Part shown: in pieces, positions 8,391-17,059 of the stretch
Position numbering within the stretch: position 1 is the stretch's first letter
Layout of the letters: each line of letters begins with the position of its first letter
NCBI RefSeq assembly: GCF_019967995.1
Contig: NZ_CP065377.1
Span: 992,001-1,056,000, forward strand
DNA: 64,000 nucleotides
DNA from: Faecalibacterium prausnitzii
Lineage (GTDB): Bacteria; Bacillota; Clostridia; Oscillospirales; Ruminococcaceae
Direction: 5' to 3'
Translations under genes and position numbers: made by a program
The notes under the pieces: generated by a model
Seen by the model: the letters and a program-made list of their open reading frames with translations, nothing else
Database searches by the model: none
Told to the model about the DNA's origin: nothing

Positions 8391-9179
8391 TTAATCGAGG
8401 AAGAGCTTGTGCATGTGGTTCATGGGGCCGGAACCGCGGCCGAGGTCCAGCATGGCGGACAGACAGCCGGAAATGTATTCCTTGGCCCGCTCGACCGAGG
8501 TGTCGAGGTCATAGCCTTTGGCCAGATTGGAGGCGATGGCGCTGGACAGGGTGCAGCCGGTGCCGTGGGTGTTGGGGTTGTGGATGCGCTCTCCACGGAA
8601 CCACTTCCCGCTGCCGTTCCGCCAGAGCAGGTCGTCGGCATCGTTGACCTTGTGCCCGCCCTTGCAGAGGACGGAACAGCCGTACTGCTCGCTGATCTTC
8701 CGGGCGGCGGCTTCCATCCCGGCGGCGTCGGTGATGACTAGGCCGGAAAGGATCTCGGCCTCCGGGATGTTGGGCGTGACGACCTCTGCCAGCGGGAGCA
8801 GCTGCTCCGTGAGGGCCTGCATGGCGTCGTCCCGCAGCAGCCGAGAGCCGGAGGTGGCCACCATCACCGGGTCCACCACGATGTGCTTTGCCTCATAGAA
8901 GCGCAGCCGCTCGGCGATGGTGCGGATGAGCGGTGCCGAGGAGACCATGCCGATCTTCACGGCGTCGGGGTAGATGTCGGGGAACACGGCGTCCAGCTGA
9001 GCGGCCAGAAACTCCGGCGTCGTCTCAAAGATGCCGGTCACACCGGTGGTGTTCTGTGCGGTCAGGGCCGTGATGGCACTCATGGCAAAGACGCCGTTGG
9101 CCGCCATGGTCTTGATGTCGGCCTGAATGCCGGCACCGCCACTGGAATCACTGCCCGCAATGGTCAATGCGGTTTTCAT
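8391..9179 (-). CDS. thiD: Hydroxymethylpyrimidine/phosphomethylpyrimidine kinase
   Basis: A 262-aa ribokinase-fold kinase that phosphorylates HMP and HMP-P in thiamine synthesis or salvage. The substrate loop AGSDSSGGAGIQAD is at 8-21; VVDPVMVATSGSRLL and the anion-hole motif HGTGCTLSSAIAS (about 205-217) are intact. Length is standard. It appears as a single-gene unit; no other thiamine gene was seen in the window. Some relatives act as pyridoxine kinases, but the motif set favours ThiD. Confidence 0.92.
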   Translation of the reverse strand: MKTALTIAGSDSSGGAGIQADIKTMAANGVFAMSAITALTAQNTTGVTGIFETTPEFLAAQLDAVFPDIYPDAVKIGMVSSAPLIRTIAERLRFYEAKHIVVDPVMVATSGSRLLRDDAMQALTEQLLPLAEVVTPNIPEAEILSGLVITDAAGMEAAARKISEQYGCSVLCKGGHKVNDADDLLWRNGSGKWFRGERIHNPNTHGTGCTLSSAIASNLAKGYDLDTSVERAKEYISGCLSAMLDLGRGSGPMNHMHKLFLD

Positions 9180-9301
9180 GAAATAAGACCTCTTTTCTGT
9201 AACATCAGGTGTCTGTGTTCAGTATACCATGCCGCGCGGAGAAAGAGAAGAGCTGCGCCGCTTTCTGCACAGAGATCCAATCTCTGCGGGCGGGGCGATT
9301 C

Positions 9302-9330
9302 TTGACAGGCGGGCGGCAGGGCGATATAGT
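9302..9330 (+). promoter_or_regulatory. Promoter of the chromate transporter pair
   Basis: TTGACA (9302-9307) and TATAGT (9325-9330) are separated by 17 bases, about 50 bases upstream of the first gene. Confidence 0.8.
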
Positions 9331-9378
9331 AAGGAGGCATGGAACAAACAAACGATTTGTTTTTGGGAGGGAACTGAA

Positions 9379-9942
9379 ATGAAAAAAATTTCGACCCTGT
9401 TCTGGACATTCCTGAAGATCGGCGCGTTTACCTTTGGCGGCGGCTATGCCATGGTCGCCCTGCTGGAGCACGAATTCGTCGAGGAAAAACAGTGGGTGTC
9501 CAGAGAGGAATTTCTGGATATGGTCGCCATCGCCGAGTCAACGCCCGGCCCCGTGGCGGTGAACAGCGCCACCTACATCGGCTATAAGATCGACGGCACC
9601 GCAGGAGCGGCAGCTTCCACGGTGGCCGTCTGCATCCCGTCCTTTGTGGTCATCTACTGCATCTCGCTGTTTTTTGACCGCTTTCTGAGCCTGACGGTGG
9701 TAGCCCATGCGTTCCGGGGCATCCAGGTCTGCGTCATCTACCTCATCCTCTCGGCGGGGCTGAAGATGCTGCGCCAGCTGGAACGGAATGCGTTCAACGT
9801 CTGCATCCTGGCGGCGGTCATCGCGGCCATGGTGGGCTGTTCGGTCGCGGCGGTGTCGTTTTCGTCCATCTACTACATCCTGCTCAGCGGGGCAGCGGGG
9901 GTGCTGCTCTATCTTGTGAAGAAAGCGGGTGCGGGAAGATGA
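9379..9942 (+). CDS. Chromate transporter, first half-size subunit
   Basis: A 187-aa membrane protein with one CHR domain. FGGGYAMVALLEHEFV and STPGPVAVNSATYIGY are the family signatures, and five or six hydrophobic helices follow. Single-domain CHR proteins work in pairs encoded side by side; this one overlaps its partner by four bases (ATGA), which suggests coupled translation. The ATG at 9379 follows GGGAGGGAACTGAA. The physiological substrate in gut anaerobes may not be chromate; an oxyanion antiporter role is assumed from the family. Confidence 0.9.
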   Translation: MKKISTLFWTFLKIGAFTFGGGYAMVALLEHEFVEEKQWVSREEFLDMVAIAESTPGPVAVNSATYIGYKIDGTAGAAASTVAVCIPSFVVIYCISLFFDRFLSLTVVAHAFRGIQVCVIYLILSAGLKMLRQLERNAFNVCILAAVIAAMVGCSVAAVSFSSIYYILLSGAAGVLLYLVKKAGAGR

Positions 9943-10511
9943 TCTATGTGCAGCTGTTCCTGAACTTTCTCATGATTGGGGCGCTCTCCTTTGGCGGCGG
10001 CTACGGGATGATCTCGCTGGTGCGGGAGACTGTGCTTTCGCATGGCTGGCTGACCGAGAGCGATTTTTTGAGCTTCATCGCAGTGTCGGAGTCCACCCCC
10101 GGCCCGCTGGCCGTCAACATGGCGACCTTCATCGGCTCCTCGCAAGGAGGGCTGCTGGGTGCGTTTTTCGCCACGCTGGGCGTGGTGCTGCCTTCGTTCG
10201 TCATCATTCTGCTCATCGCAGCGGTGCTGCAAAACCTGATGAAGTATGCGGGGGTGGAAGCGTTCCTCTCTGGGGTGCGGCCCTGCGTTGTGGCGATGAT
10301 CCTGGCCACGGCCCTGACCATGGCGCTCTCCACGCTGGCGGGCTTCACGACCGTGGGCGGCGGGTTCTCCGTTTCGGCCCGGTCGGCGGCGGTGTTTGCC
10401 CTTTTGTGGGCGGTGCACTTCGCCTACAAAAAGGTAATAAAAAAAGCCCCCTCGCCGATCGGAATGATCGTTCTGGCGGCAGGGCTGGGCATCCTGTTCT
10501 GGGGCGTCTGA
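9939..10511 (+). CDS. Chromate transporter, second half-size subunit
   Basis: A 190-aa partner of the preceding gene with the same CHR fold: FGGGYGMISLVRETV near the N-terminus and ESTPGPLAVNMATFIG at about 51-66. It would insert in the opposite orientation to its partner to form the antiparallel carrier, as is known for short-chain CHR pairs. The start overlaps the previous stop by four bases. The last segment is hydrophobic (ILFWGV). Confidence 0.9.
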   Translation: MIYVQLFLNFLMIGALSFGGGYGMISLVRETVLSHGWLTESDFLSFIAVSESTPGPLAVNMATFIGSSQGGLLGAFFATLGVVLPSFVIILLIAAVLQNLMKYAGVEAFLSGVRPCVVAMILATALTMALSTLAGFTTVGGGFSVSARSAAVFALLWAVHFAYKKVIKKAPSPIGMIVLAAGLGILFWGV

Positions 10512-10533
10512 CCCATTCGGGAGAAGTGTCAAT

Positions 10534-10581
10534 AAAAAAACAGAATGCCGCCCCACAGGTGAGAGCCTGCAGGGCGGCATT
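10534..10581 (-). terminator. Terminator of the small lipoprotein gene
   Basis: AATGCCGCCC (10544-10553) pairs with GGGCGGCATT (10572-10581). On the minus strand it is followed by a run of seven T. The stem can also end transcription of the chromate transporter pair. Confidence 0.85.
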
Positions 10582-10606
10582 CCGCTATTTGCAACGGAAT
10601 CAGAAC

Positions 10607-10867
10607 TTAGGCGGCAGTGGAAGAAGCAGCCACAGAGGAAGCAGCCTCGCTGGAAGCTGCCTCAGAAGAAGCTGCCTCAGAAGATGCAGCTTCAGAGGAT
10701 GCGGCTTCGCTGGAAGCTGCCTCAGAGGAAGCAGAGACCGAAGCAACGGAAGAAGCCGCAGACTCTGCGGTAGAAGAAGCGGCAGTGGAAGAAGAGCCGC
10801 CGCAGGCAGTCATACCAACAGCCAGAACCAGAGCAGCAACGACAACAGCAACATTCTTGAGTTTCAT
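10607..10867 (-). CDS. Small lipoprotein with Ser/Ala/Glu repeats
   Basis: An 86-aa predicted lipoprotein of unknown function. An N-terminal signal (MKLKNVAVVVAALVLAVG) ends in the lipobox GMTAC with the lipidated cysteine at 22. The mature part is almost only Ser, Ala, Glu and Val, with six consecutive copies of ASSEA encoded by an imperfect 15-base tandem repeat. AAGGAGATTTTGGAAT precedes the ATG. A TTGATT/TAGAAT promoter pair (16-base gap) lies at 10968-10941 on this strand. The low-complexity body is probably an extended cell-wall spacer and its length may vary between strains. Confidence 0.75.
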   Translation of the reverse strand: MKLKNVAVVVAALVLAVGMTACGGSSSTAASSTAESAASSVASVSASSEAASSEAASSEAASSEAASSEAASSEAASSVAASSTAA

Positions 10868-11246
10868 ATTCCAAAATCTCCTTACGATCTAAAAAATTCA
10901 CAGCCAACCCCTCACAGGCGGGGTCGTTCTGCAAAATGATATTCTAGTCCGTTTGTCAAAAAAATCAAGGGCTTTTCGGCAAAGATTGCATTCACGAAGG
11001 AAAATCCACACATTTGTTAGAAATATTGCCCAAAAGTCAAGGCTTTTTTAGCAGACTGTCATTTTCACAAAATCTGCAAAACCAGGCAAAAGAAGGATGC
11101 ACAAAAGCCGCTGCGCCAATGGTGCAGAAAAAAATTGAATGTCCGGTTTATGGGATGACATCAATGTATCATAAGAAGCAGAACAGGGAAGACCGTTCAC
11201 CACATTCCTCTTTCCTGCATAGAACGGCGGGAAGGGGGAATGCGTT
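10868..11246. other. AT-rich intergenic region
   Basis: This 379-base gap holds the likely lipoprotein promoter (TTGATT/TAGAAT on the minus strand at 10968-10941) and a short CCCC...GGGG hairpin in its leader near 10905-10922. Two imperfect copies of TCAAGG-CTTTT-GCA appear near 10965 and 11038. Nothing that looks coding is seen. A plus-strand promoter for the ZIP gene could not be identified with confidence. Confidence 0.5.
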
Positions 11247-12005
11247 TTGAACGGGATCTTTTTTCTGTTGGCGACGGTCCTGTTGCTGCCAGCCTGCTGC
11301 ACGACGGTGGGGGCGGCCGGTGTCTTTCTGATGCGGCCGACGCAGGAGCCGAAGACGCGGCGGATGCTCTGCGGCATGGCGGCGGGCATCATGCTGGCGG
11401 CCAGTGTGTGGAGCCTGCTGCTGCCGGCCATCCAGCGGGCGGAGGAAGGGCCGCTGCCTGCATGGCTCCCGCCCACGGCGGGGCTGGTCATCGGAGCAGT
11501 GGGCCTGCTGCGGCTGGAACAGGCGGCGGGGACGCTGCTGACAGGTGCCGGGGCCGGGCACTGCGGCCGGATGGTGCTGGCCGTGACCCTGCACAACCTG
11601 CCGGAAGGCATGGTGGTGGGTCTGGCGGCTGCGCTGGCGCTGTCCGGGGAGGTGGACGCCATGAGCGGCGCGCTGGCTCTGGCGCTGGGCATCGGGCTGC
11701 AGAACATTCCGGAGGGCGCAGCGGTCAGCCTGCCGCTGCTGCAAAACGGGGAGAGCCGGAAGCGGGCGTTCGGGGCAGGGCTGGCCTCCGGGCTGGTGGA
11801 GCCGCTGGGGGCGCTGCTGGCGCTGGCTCTGGCGGGCTGGGTGCAGGCCGCTCTGCCCTGGCTGATGAGCGCTGCCGCCGGGTGCATGGTCTGCGTGACG
11901 GCGCAGGAGATGATCCCCGAAGCCGTGGAGGCTGATGAGCCTGCCGGGGTCATCAGTGTGGTGCTGGGCTTTGCGCTGATGATGGCGCTGGATGTGGCAT
12001 TGTGA
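11247..12005 (+). CDS. ZIP family metal transporter
   Basis: A 252-aa membrane protein of the ZIP (ZupT-like) family, which moves zinc or other divalent metals into the cytoplasm. The two metal-site signatures HNLPEGMVVG and QNIPEGAAVSLPL are both intact and about eight hydrophobic helices can be drawn. The start is taken as TTG at 11247 because GAAGGGGGA lies seven bases upstream; the ATG at 11240 is in another frame. Metal specificity cannot be told from sequence. Confidence 0.88.
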   Translation: MNGIFFLLATVLLLPACCTTVGAAGVFLMRPTQEPKTRRMLCGMAAGIMLAASVWSLLLPAIQRAEEGPLPAWLPPTAGLVIGAVGLLRLEQAAGTLLTGAGAGHCGRMVLAVTLHNLPEGMVVGLAAALALSGEVDAMSGALALALGIGLQNIPEGAAVSLPLLQNGESRKRAFGAGLASGLVEPLGALLALALAGWVQAALPWLMSAAAGCMVCVTAQEMIPEAVEADEPAGVISVVLGFALMMALDVAL

Positions 12006-12039
12006 GTGCGATGCACGAAAACTCCATCTTCCCGCAAAC

Positions 12040-12062
12040 AAAAAACTCCCTCGTGAGAGGGA
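12040..12062 (-). terminator. Terminator of the MscS-type gene
   Basis: CTCCCTC and GAGGGAG form a short stem; on the minus strand it is followed by TTTTTTG. It sits between convergent genes. Confidence 0.75.
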
Positions 12063-12077
12063 GCGGAAGGGTGCAGC

Positions 12078-13166
12078 TCAGGAGCCGGATTTTTCGATGT
12101 AGACGCTGGTGGAGGGGAAGGCGAAGTCCACGCCGTCGGCCTGCATGATGTCCATGATGTTCAGGTTCAGGTCGTTCTGCTCTTCGAGGAAGACGGCATA
12201 GGCGTTCGTCTGAAGATAGGCGGAAACCAGAATGTTGATGCTGGAATCGCCAAAGCTGGTCAGCCGGACGATGTTGCTGCCATTCTGGGTGTAGGGGCTT
12301 TCGTCCAGCATGGTCTTGAGGTCAGCCATCAGCTTTTCCAGCTGGGGGCGGGTGGTGTTGTAGGTGACGCCCAGCGTGAACCGATAGGGCCGCATGGTGC
12401 GCATCGCAGCGTTCTGCACCGTGGAAGAACAGATCTTGCTGTTGGTGACGATGCTGACCGTTTTGTCCATGGCGCGGATGCGGGTGGAGCGGAAGTTGAT
12501 ATCGATGACTTCGCCCTCGATCTCGCCCACGGTGATCCAGTCGCCCACCGAGAAGGGCTTGTCGAGCAGGATGACCAGACCGCCGAACAGGTTGCTGGCG
12601 CTCTCCTGTGCGGCCAGCGAAATGGTCAGACCGACAAGACCGGCACCGGCGACGATGCTGCCGATGGGAAAGCCGATGACCTGCGCGATGGTGGCAACGC
12701 CGAGCACGACCACCAGCACCTTGTAGGTCGTGTTCAGCAGGGCGAGCAGGGTCTTGTTGGAGCGGATCTCCAGGCTGCAGGAGGCTAGCAGCAGGTCAGC
12801 CACATCCGAGGCCTGATACAGACCCTCGCAGAACAGAAAGCTCATCACGACCTTGTAGGCCACGAGCAGGAATCTGGGCAGGCCGGTGATGGCCCACGGC
12901 AGGCTGGTCAGCGCAAGGTAGAGGCCGGTGAAGACGGCCATCCGTTCCAGCGGGCGCTCCAGACTGCGCAGCAGGATGGGGGTGGCGGCAAAATGCCAGC
13001 TGCGGGCCTGCAGGATGGGGAAGAGCTTCCTGCGCAGCAGCAGGGAGACCAGCGCCCCGGCGGCAAAGAGCAGCAGCGCACAGACACAGCGCGCCGCCAG
13101 GGCAAGCCAGCCTTCCAGATAGAGGGAACCAATCTCGAACGCGAGATCGCGGATGGAAAAGATCAT
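12078..13166 (-). CDS. Small-conductance mechanosensitive channel (MscS family)
   Basis: A 362-aa membrane channel that opens on membrane tension to release osmolytes. Hydrophobic helices fill the first ~190 residues. The pore helix and start of the beta domain are seen in LVGLTISLAAQESASNLFGG and LVILLDKPFSVGDWI. A C-terminal alpha/beta domain ends in a short tail. The ATG at 13166 follows GAGGAGTTTTTGCC; a longer in-frame extension upstream runs into the FMN riboswitch antisense and is not coding. The length is slightly above the E. coli MscS type. Confidence 0.9.
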   Translation of the reverse strand: MIFSIRDLAFEIGSLYLEGWLALAARCVCALLLFAAGALVSLLLRRKLFPILQARSWHFAATPILLRSLERPLERMAVFTGLYLALTSLPWAITGLPRFLLVAYKVVMSFLFCEGLYQASDVADLLLASCSLEIRSNKTLLALLNTTYKVLVVVLGVATIAQVIGFPIGSIVAGAGLVGLTISLAAQESASNLFGGLVILLDKPFSVGDWITVGEIEGEVIDINFRSTRIRAMDKTVSIVTNSKICSSTVQNAAMRTMRPYRFTLGVTYNTTRPQLEKLMADLKTMLDESPYTQNGSNIVRLTSFGDSSINILVSAYLQTNAYAVFLEEQNDLNLNIMDIMQADGVDFAFPSTSVYIEKSGS

Positions 13167-13244
13167 GGCAAAAACTCCTCGGAAATAAAATATTACGCCC
13201 CAGTATACCATAAAGCGCGCGGAAAGGGCAACCGAAATTGGGGG

Positions 13245-13273
13245 TTGACAAGTGCAGCCCGGCGCGTTATACT
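13245..13273 (+). promoter_or_regulatory. Promoter of ribU
   Basis: TTGACA (13245-13250) and TATACT (13268-13273) with a 17-base gap; the riboswitch begins about ten bases later. Confidence 0.85.
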
Positions 13274-13283
13274 CTGCCCAGAA

Positions 13284-13463
13284 AGTTCGTTTCAGGGCGG
13301 GGTGCGATTCCCCACTGGCGGTACAGCCCGCGACCACTCCCAAAGAGTGCTGACCCGGTGTGACTCCGGGGCCAACGGTATAGTCCGGATGCAAGAAACG
13401 GCAGACAAATCGAATTGTTTGCGCGCCCTGTTGCAGTGTTTGCTGCGGCAGGGCGCGTTTTTG
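13284..13463 (+). ncRNA. FMN riboswitch (RFN element) with terminator
   Basis: The conserved RFN segments occur in order: AGGGCGGGGTG, GATTCCCCACTGGCGGTA, AGCCCGCGA, GGTGTGACTCCGGGGCC and AACGGTATAGTCCGGATG (ending near 13392). A terminator follows: CGCGCCCTG (13422-13430) pairs with CAGGGCGCG (13449-13457), then TTTTTGG. By the known mechanism, bound FMN would favour the terminator and switch off ribU. Confidence 0.96.
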
Positions 13464-13548
13464 GTTGTCTTCCCGGTTCCGGTACGGCGCGAAAAGGGCT
13501 TTCCAGTTCAATTGAGCGGGGCCATGCGCCCCACGGGAGGAAATTACC

Positions 13549-14148
13549 ATGAAAAAAAACACGACCCACAACTTGACCGTAGCCGCCATGCTCAGCGCGG
13601 TGGCCTTCATCCTGATGTTCATCGAGTTCCCCATCCCGATGCTCATCCCGTCCTTCGTCAAGATGGACTTCTCCGATCTGCCTGCCCTGCTGGGTGCGTT
13701 TGCGCTGGGCCCGGTGTACGGCGCCGTCATCAGCTTCATGAAGAACCTGCTCCACATCGTCATCAAGGGCACCAGCACCGCGTGTGTCGGCGAGCTGTGC
13801 AACTTCATGCTTGGCGCGGTCTTCTCGGTCACGGCGGGCTGCATTTACAAGCACCGCAAGAGCCGCAAAACGGCCATCCTCGGTGCGCTGATCGGTGCAG
13901 CGGCCATGGCGGTGTTCAGTGTGCCGTCCAACTACTTCATCACCTATCCGGCCTATGTGCAGTTCTACCACATGCCGCTGGAAGCCATCCTCGGCATGTA
14001 CCAGGCCATCCTGCCCTCGGCAGACAGCCTCATCAAGTGCCTCGTCATCTTCAACATGCCCTTCACGCTGGTCAAGGGCCTGCTGGATGCGGTGCTTTGC
14101 ATGGTGATCTATAAGCCGCTGTCGCCCATCCTGCACGGCAGAAAGTAA
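13549..14148 (+). CDS. ribU: Riboflavin ECF transporter S component
   Basis: A 199-aa membrane protein that binds riboflavin and docks on the shared ECF energising module. Six hydrophobic segments are visible, with a conserved-looking FPIPMLIPSFVKMDFSDLPALL start and a lysine-rich loop (KNLLHIVIKGTSTAC). The assignment rests on the fold pattern and on the FMN riboswitch directly upstream, a combination well known for RibU. GGGAGGAAATTACC precedes the ATG. A strong terminator follows, so it is a single-gene unit. Confidence 0.93.
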   Translation: MKKNTTHNLTVAAMLSAVAFILMFIEFPIPMLIPSFVKMDFSDLPALLGAFALGPVYGAVISFMKNLLHIVIKGTSTACVGELCNFMLGAVFSVTAGCIYKHRKSRKTAILGALIGAAAMAVFSVPSNYFITYPAYVQFYHMPLEAILGMYQAILPSADSLIKCLVIFNMPFTLVKGLLDAVLCMVIYKPLSPILHGRK

Positions 14149-14157
14149 AAAAAGGAA

Positions 14158-14204
14158 AAGACCCTCTCCGGCATTGCTTCGCAATGCCGGAGAGGGTCTT
14201 TTTA
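14158..14204. terminator. Strong bidirectional terminator
   Basis: A near-perfect stem of about 20 pairs (AAGACCCTCTCCGG... with the mirrored ...CCGGAGAGGGTCTT) closes on a TTC loop and is followed by TTTT. It serves ribU and the convergent MATE gene. Confidence 0.9.
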
Positions 14205-15620
14205 GGCTAAGGCTCCCTTTTCCAGCCACTTGCCGCGGGCAAGGCGGAAGAGGAAGAGCAGGCCGCGGATGCAGAGCTCACAGCACATGGAACCCCACAC
14301 GCCCGCCAGCCCGAACCGGGGCGCAAAGAAGGAGGCCAGCGTCAGCCGGATGCCCCACATGCTGACGAGGTTCAGCACGAAGCAGGCGGTGCTGTCGCCC
14401 GCGCCCTGCATGGCACCGCTGGCCACGATGCTGGCCCCGAACATCGGTTCGGCAAAGGCTTCGATGCGCAGCACCCGCGCACCCAGCGCGATGACGGCGG
14501 CGTCGGCGGTGAAGATGCCCATCAGCGCCGGGGCAAACACCCACAGCCCCATGCCGGACAGCGCCATGATGCCGATGCCGATGCCGGTGCAGAGCCAGGC
14601 GAACCGCCTGGCCATGTCCTTCCGGTTGGCACCCACAGCCTGCCCGATGAGGGCGATGGCGGCATCCTGGATGCCGTAACCGGCCATGTAGCACAGCCCC
14701 TCGGCGCTGACACCGAGGCTGTTGGCGGCGATGGCCACCGTGCCCAGCCCCGATACGATGCGCACCAGCACCACCTGTGCCGAGGAGAGGGCTGCGCGCT
14801 CTGCAGCCAGCGGGGCACCCACCCGCCAGAGGTTGAGCAGGCAGGCGCGGGTGATCTTCCAGGAGCCGGGCTTCCGGATGCAGAGGGGGCCGTCCCGCAG
14901 CAGCAGGATGGCCAGCGCCAGCAGCCCGCCGATCACGTTGGAAAGGGCGGTGCCCAGCGCCGCACCCGGAACGCCCAGCCCGGCACCCCAGACGGTGACG
15001 CGGGTGCCGAAGAGGGTCAGCGTCCGGGTGGGGTTGATGAGGAAAAAGTTGAACACGACGTCCAGCCCGCAGACGAGGACGCTGATGAGGCCGGGCGTCA
15101 GGGCGTCGCCGGTGGCGCGGAGCATGGCGGCGTACATGCCCATGGCCATGGTGAAGGGGAGGGCGGCCGACCAGATGGCAAAGTAGGCGGAAGCGTTGGC
15201 CTGCAGCGAGAGGTCAGCGCCCAGCCAGCCGGGCAGAAAGCGGCTGATGCCGATGCCGAACCCTGCCGCCGCCAGACCCAGGATGAGGTTGAAGAGCATG
15301 GCCTGCCGCAGCACACCGCGTGCGTCGGCCTGGCGGTCGGCGCCGAGATACTGCGCGATCTGGATGGAAAAGGCAGTGTACAGCCCCACCAGGATGCCGT
15401 GGAGCAGCCAGGTGCTGGAACTGACGATGCCGATGGCGGCCGTGGCTTCGGCCCCGATGTGGCCCACCATGGCGGCGTCGATGTATTCCATGGCGGTGAC
15501 GACCATCTGCTGCAAAATGGAAGGGACGCTCAGCGCCAGCACGACCTGCGCTGTTTCCCGCAAGGGGATGTCCTCCCCCCGGCGCATCCGGGAGGAGAGC
15601 TGTTCGAGTGAAAGTGTCAT
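14202..15620 (-). CDS. MATE family efflux transporter
   Basis: A 472-aa multidrug and toxin extrusion-type carrier with about twelve membrane helices, in two homologous halves each starting with a P-S-I-L-Q-Q-like or A-A-E-R motif (LSVPSILQQMVVTAMEYIDA near 30). These carriers export drugs or metabolites against Na+ or H+. The ATG at 15620 is preferred over one six codons upstream because AGGAGAAGCC precedes it directly. It is flanked by a shared terminator at its 3' end. The substrate is unknown. Confidence 0.9.
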   Translation of the reverse strand: MTLSLEQLSSRMRRGEDIPLRETAQVVLALSVPSILQQMVVTAMEYIDAAMVGHIGAEATAAIGIVSSSTWLLHGILVGLYTAFSIQIAQYLGADRQADARGVLRQAMLFNLILGLAAAGFGIGISRFLPGWLGADLSLQANASAYFAIWSAALPFTMAMGMYAAMLRATGDALTPGLISVLVCGLDVVFNFFLINPTRTLTLFGTRVTVWGAGLGVPGAALGTALSNVIGGLLALAILLLRDGPLCIRKPGSWKITRACLLNLWRVGAPLAAERAALSSAQVVLVRIVSGLGTVAIAANSLGVSAEGLCYMAGYGIQDAAIALIGQAVGANRKDMARRFAWLCTGIGIGIMALSGMGLWVFAPALMGIFTADAAVIALGARVLRIEAFAEPMFGASIVASGAMQGAGDSTACFVLNLVSMWGIRLTLASFFAPRFGLAGVWGSMCCELCIRGLLFLFRLARGKWLEKGALA

Positions 15621-15727
15621 GGCTTCTCCTGTTCGCATAAAAAATGCCCCGCACAGGGGGACAGAGTATACCTATTATATAAGGAAGGACGAAAAATGTC
15701 AAACCGGCGTGTTTTGTGCGCAGGAGA

Positions 15728-15756
15728 TTGATTTTTTCAGCCGGGCGTGATACACT
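15728..15756 (+). promoter_or_regulatory. Promoter of the MraY-like gene
   Basis: TTGATT (15728-15733) and TACACT (15751-15756) with a 17-base gap and an extended TGA before the -10. Confidence 0.7.
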
Positions 15757-15822
15757 TTCCTTACCTATGAGTGAAACAACAGGAGCGGCGCTGTGTGCGG
15801 CTCCGGGAAAGAGGAAAATCGT

Positions 15823-16767
15823 ATGCTCCAACTGTTATCGGGCAGTCAGCGCACCGTGGACGCGCTGGGATTTTTGCTGGCTTTTGCGCTGACGGCGCTG
15901 ATGGATTCGGTCTTCCGGGAGAAGCTCCCCCACGACCATGGCCGCGCGTTTGCGGTGAACGGCGAGCTTTCCAAAGGCAAGGCCCGCGGCTCCGGCCTCA
16001 TCTTCGTGCTCTGCATCGCGCTGGTCACGCTGGCGGTGGTGCCGCTGCGCACCGAGTATATCATCTATACCGTGCTGCTCATCGCCTCCATGCTCTCCGG
16101 CTATTTTGACGATGCCTCCGAGGTGGCCTGGAACGAATACAAAAAAGGCCTCATCGACCTCGTCATCGCCATTGTGGCGGGTGTGACCTACCTGAACTTC
16201 AACAGCACCACCGTGAACTTTTTGCAGTGGAGCTTTGCCATCCCTTATCCACTCTACCTCGTGCTCATCGTCGTCCTCATCTGGGCCAGCATCAACGTGG
16301 TCAACTGCACCGACGGTGTGGACGGCCTGTCGGCCAGCCTGGCGGTGGTCAGCATCGGCACTTTCCTGCTGGCTTACGGCGAGGAACTGGGGGACTACAG
16401 CACCGCAGCCATCGTCTTCATCGGCGCACTGCTGGCCTATCTGTGGATGAATGCCAAGCCCTCCACCCTGCTGATGGGTGACGCGGGCAGCCGCGCCATG
16501 GGCTTCTTCCTCGCGGTGCTGGCGCTCAAGAGCAGCCACCCGTTCTCCTTCCTGCTGGCGGCGCTGGTCTTCATCGTGGACGGCAGCCTGGGCATCCTGA
16601 AGATCAGCTTCAAGCGGTTTTTACACATCAGCATCCTCAAACATACCCTGACCCCGCTGCATGACCATGTGCGCAAGCGGATGGGCTGGAGCGATGAGCA
16701 GGTGGTGGCCCGCTGGCTCATCCTGCAGGCGGTGGCTTCGGCCTGGCTTCTGCTGTTGACCCGGTAA
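15823..16767 (+). CDS. MraY/WecA-like phospho-sugar transferase
   Basis: A 314-aa polytopic membrane enzyme of the family that transfers phospho-N-acetyl sugars to undecaprenyl phosphate. Family motifs are SGYFDD, NCTDGVDGLSA and LLMGDAGSRAMGF, followed by HTLTPLHDHVRKRMGW, where MraY normally has a histidine triplet. It stands alone, outside a cell-wall gene cluster. It may be a divergent MraY or a paralogue for another lipid-linked glycan. GAGGAAA before the ATG at 15823 fixes the start. Confidence 0.82.
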   Translation: MLQLLSGSQRTVDALGFLLAFALTALMDSVFREKLPHDHGRAFAVNGELSKGKARGSGLIFVLCIALVTLAVVPLRTEYIIYTVLLIASMLSGYFDDASEVAWNEYKKGLIDLVIAIVAGVTYLNFNSTTVNFLQWSFAIPYPLYLVLIVVLIWASINVVNCTDGVDGLSASLAVVSIGTFLLAYGEELGDYSTAAIVFIGALLAYLWMNAKPSTLLMGDAGSRAMGFFLAVLALKSSHPFSFLLAALVFIVDGSLGILKISFKRFLHISILKHTLTPLHDHVRKRMGWSDEQVVARWLILQAVASAWLLLLTR

Positions 16768-16848
16768 TCGACAAAAATAAAGGTCTGACTTTGTGCAACT
16801 TTACAAAACACGGAAATCTGCGCGGAAAAAGTTGTTGCAGTTTTCAGA

Positions 16849-16930
16849 TTGAAAGCGAACGGAAAAAACGCTATACTTTAAGCATCGAAAGCAAAGGCGC
16901 TTGGTGAACACTCACCGAGCGCCTTTTTTT
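16849..16930 (+). ncRNA. Candidate short RNA: promoter plus terminator
   Basis: TTGAAA (16849-16854) and TATACT (16872-16877) with a 17-base gap form a good promoter. Only about 15 bases after the expected start, AAGGCGCTTGGTGA pairs with TCACCGAGCGCCTT, followed by a T-run to about 16930. The transcript would be roughly 45 nucleotides, mostly terminator hairpin. No open frame with a ribosome site lies within it. Confidence 0.45.
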
Positions 16931-17059
16931 CGTACCCTGCAAAGGCAAGGAGGCTTTTGAGGGAGATGAAGTAGGGAAAGGCGGAATCTTCTGTGATCAA
17001 ACTGGAACATGTGGATAAACAGTCATCTCCCAGTTTCCTCCTGTTTGCAATTCTGAAAA

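Noticed and set aside
10607..10800. CRISPR-like short repeats
   Set aside because: The repeats are contiguous 15-base coding units in frame within a lipoprotein gene, without spacers.
13167..13844. Extension of the MscS gene through the FMN riboswitch
   Set aside because: It is antisense to a conserved RNA and to ribU; ATG 13166 has a good ribosome site.
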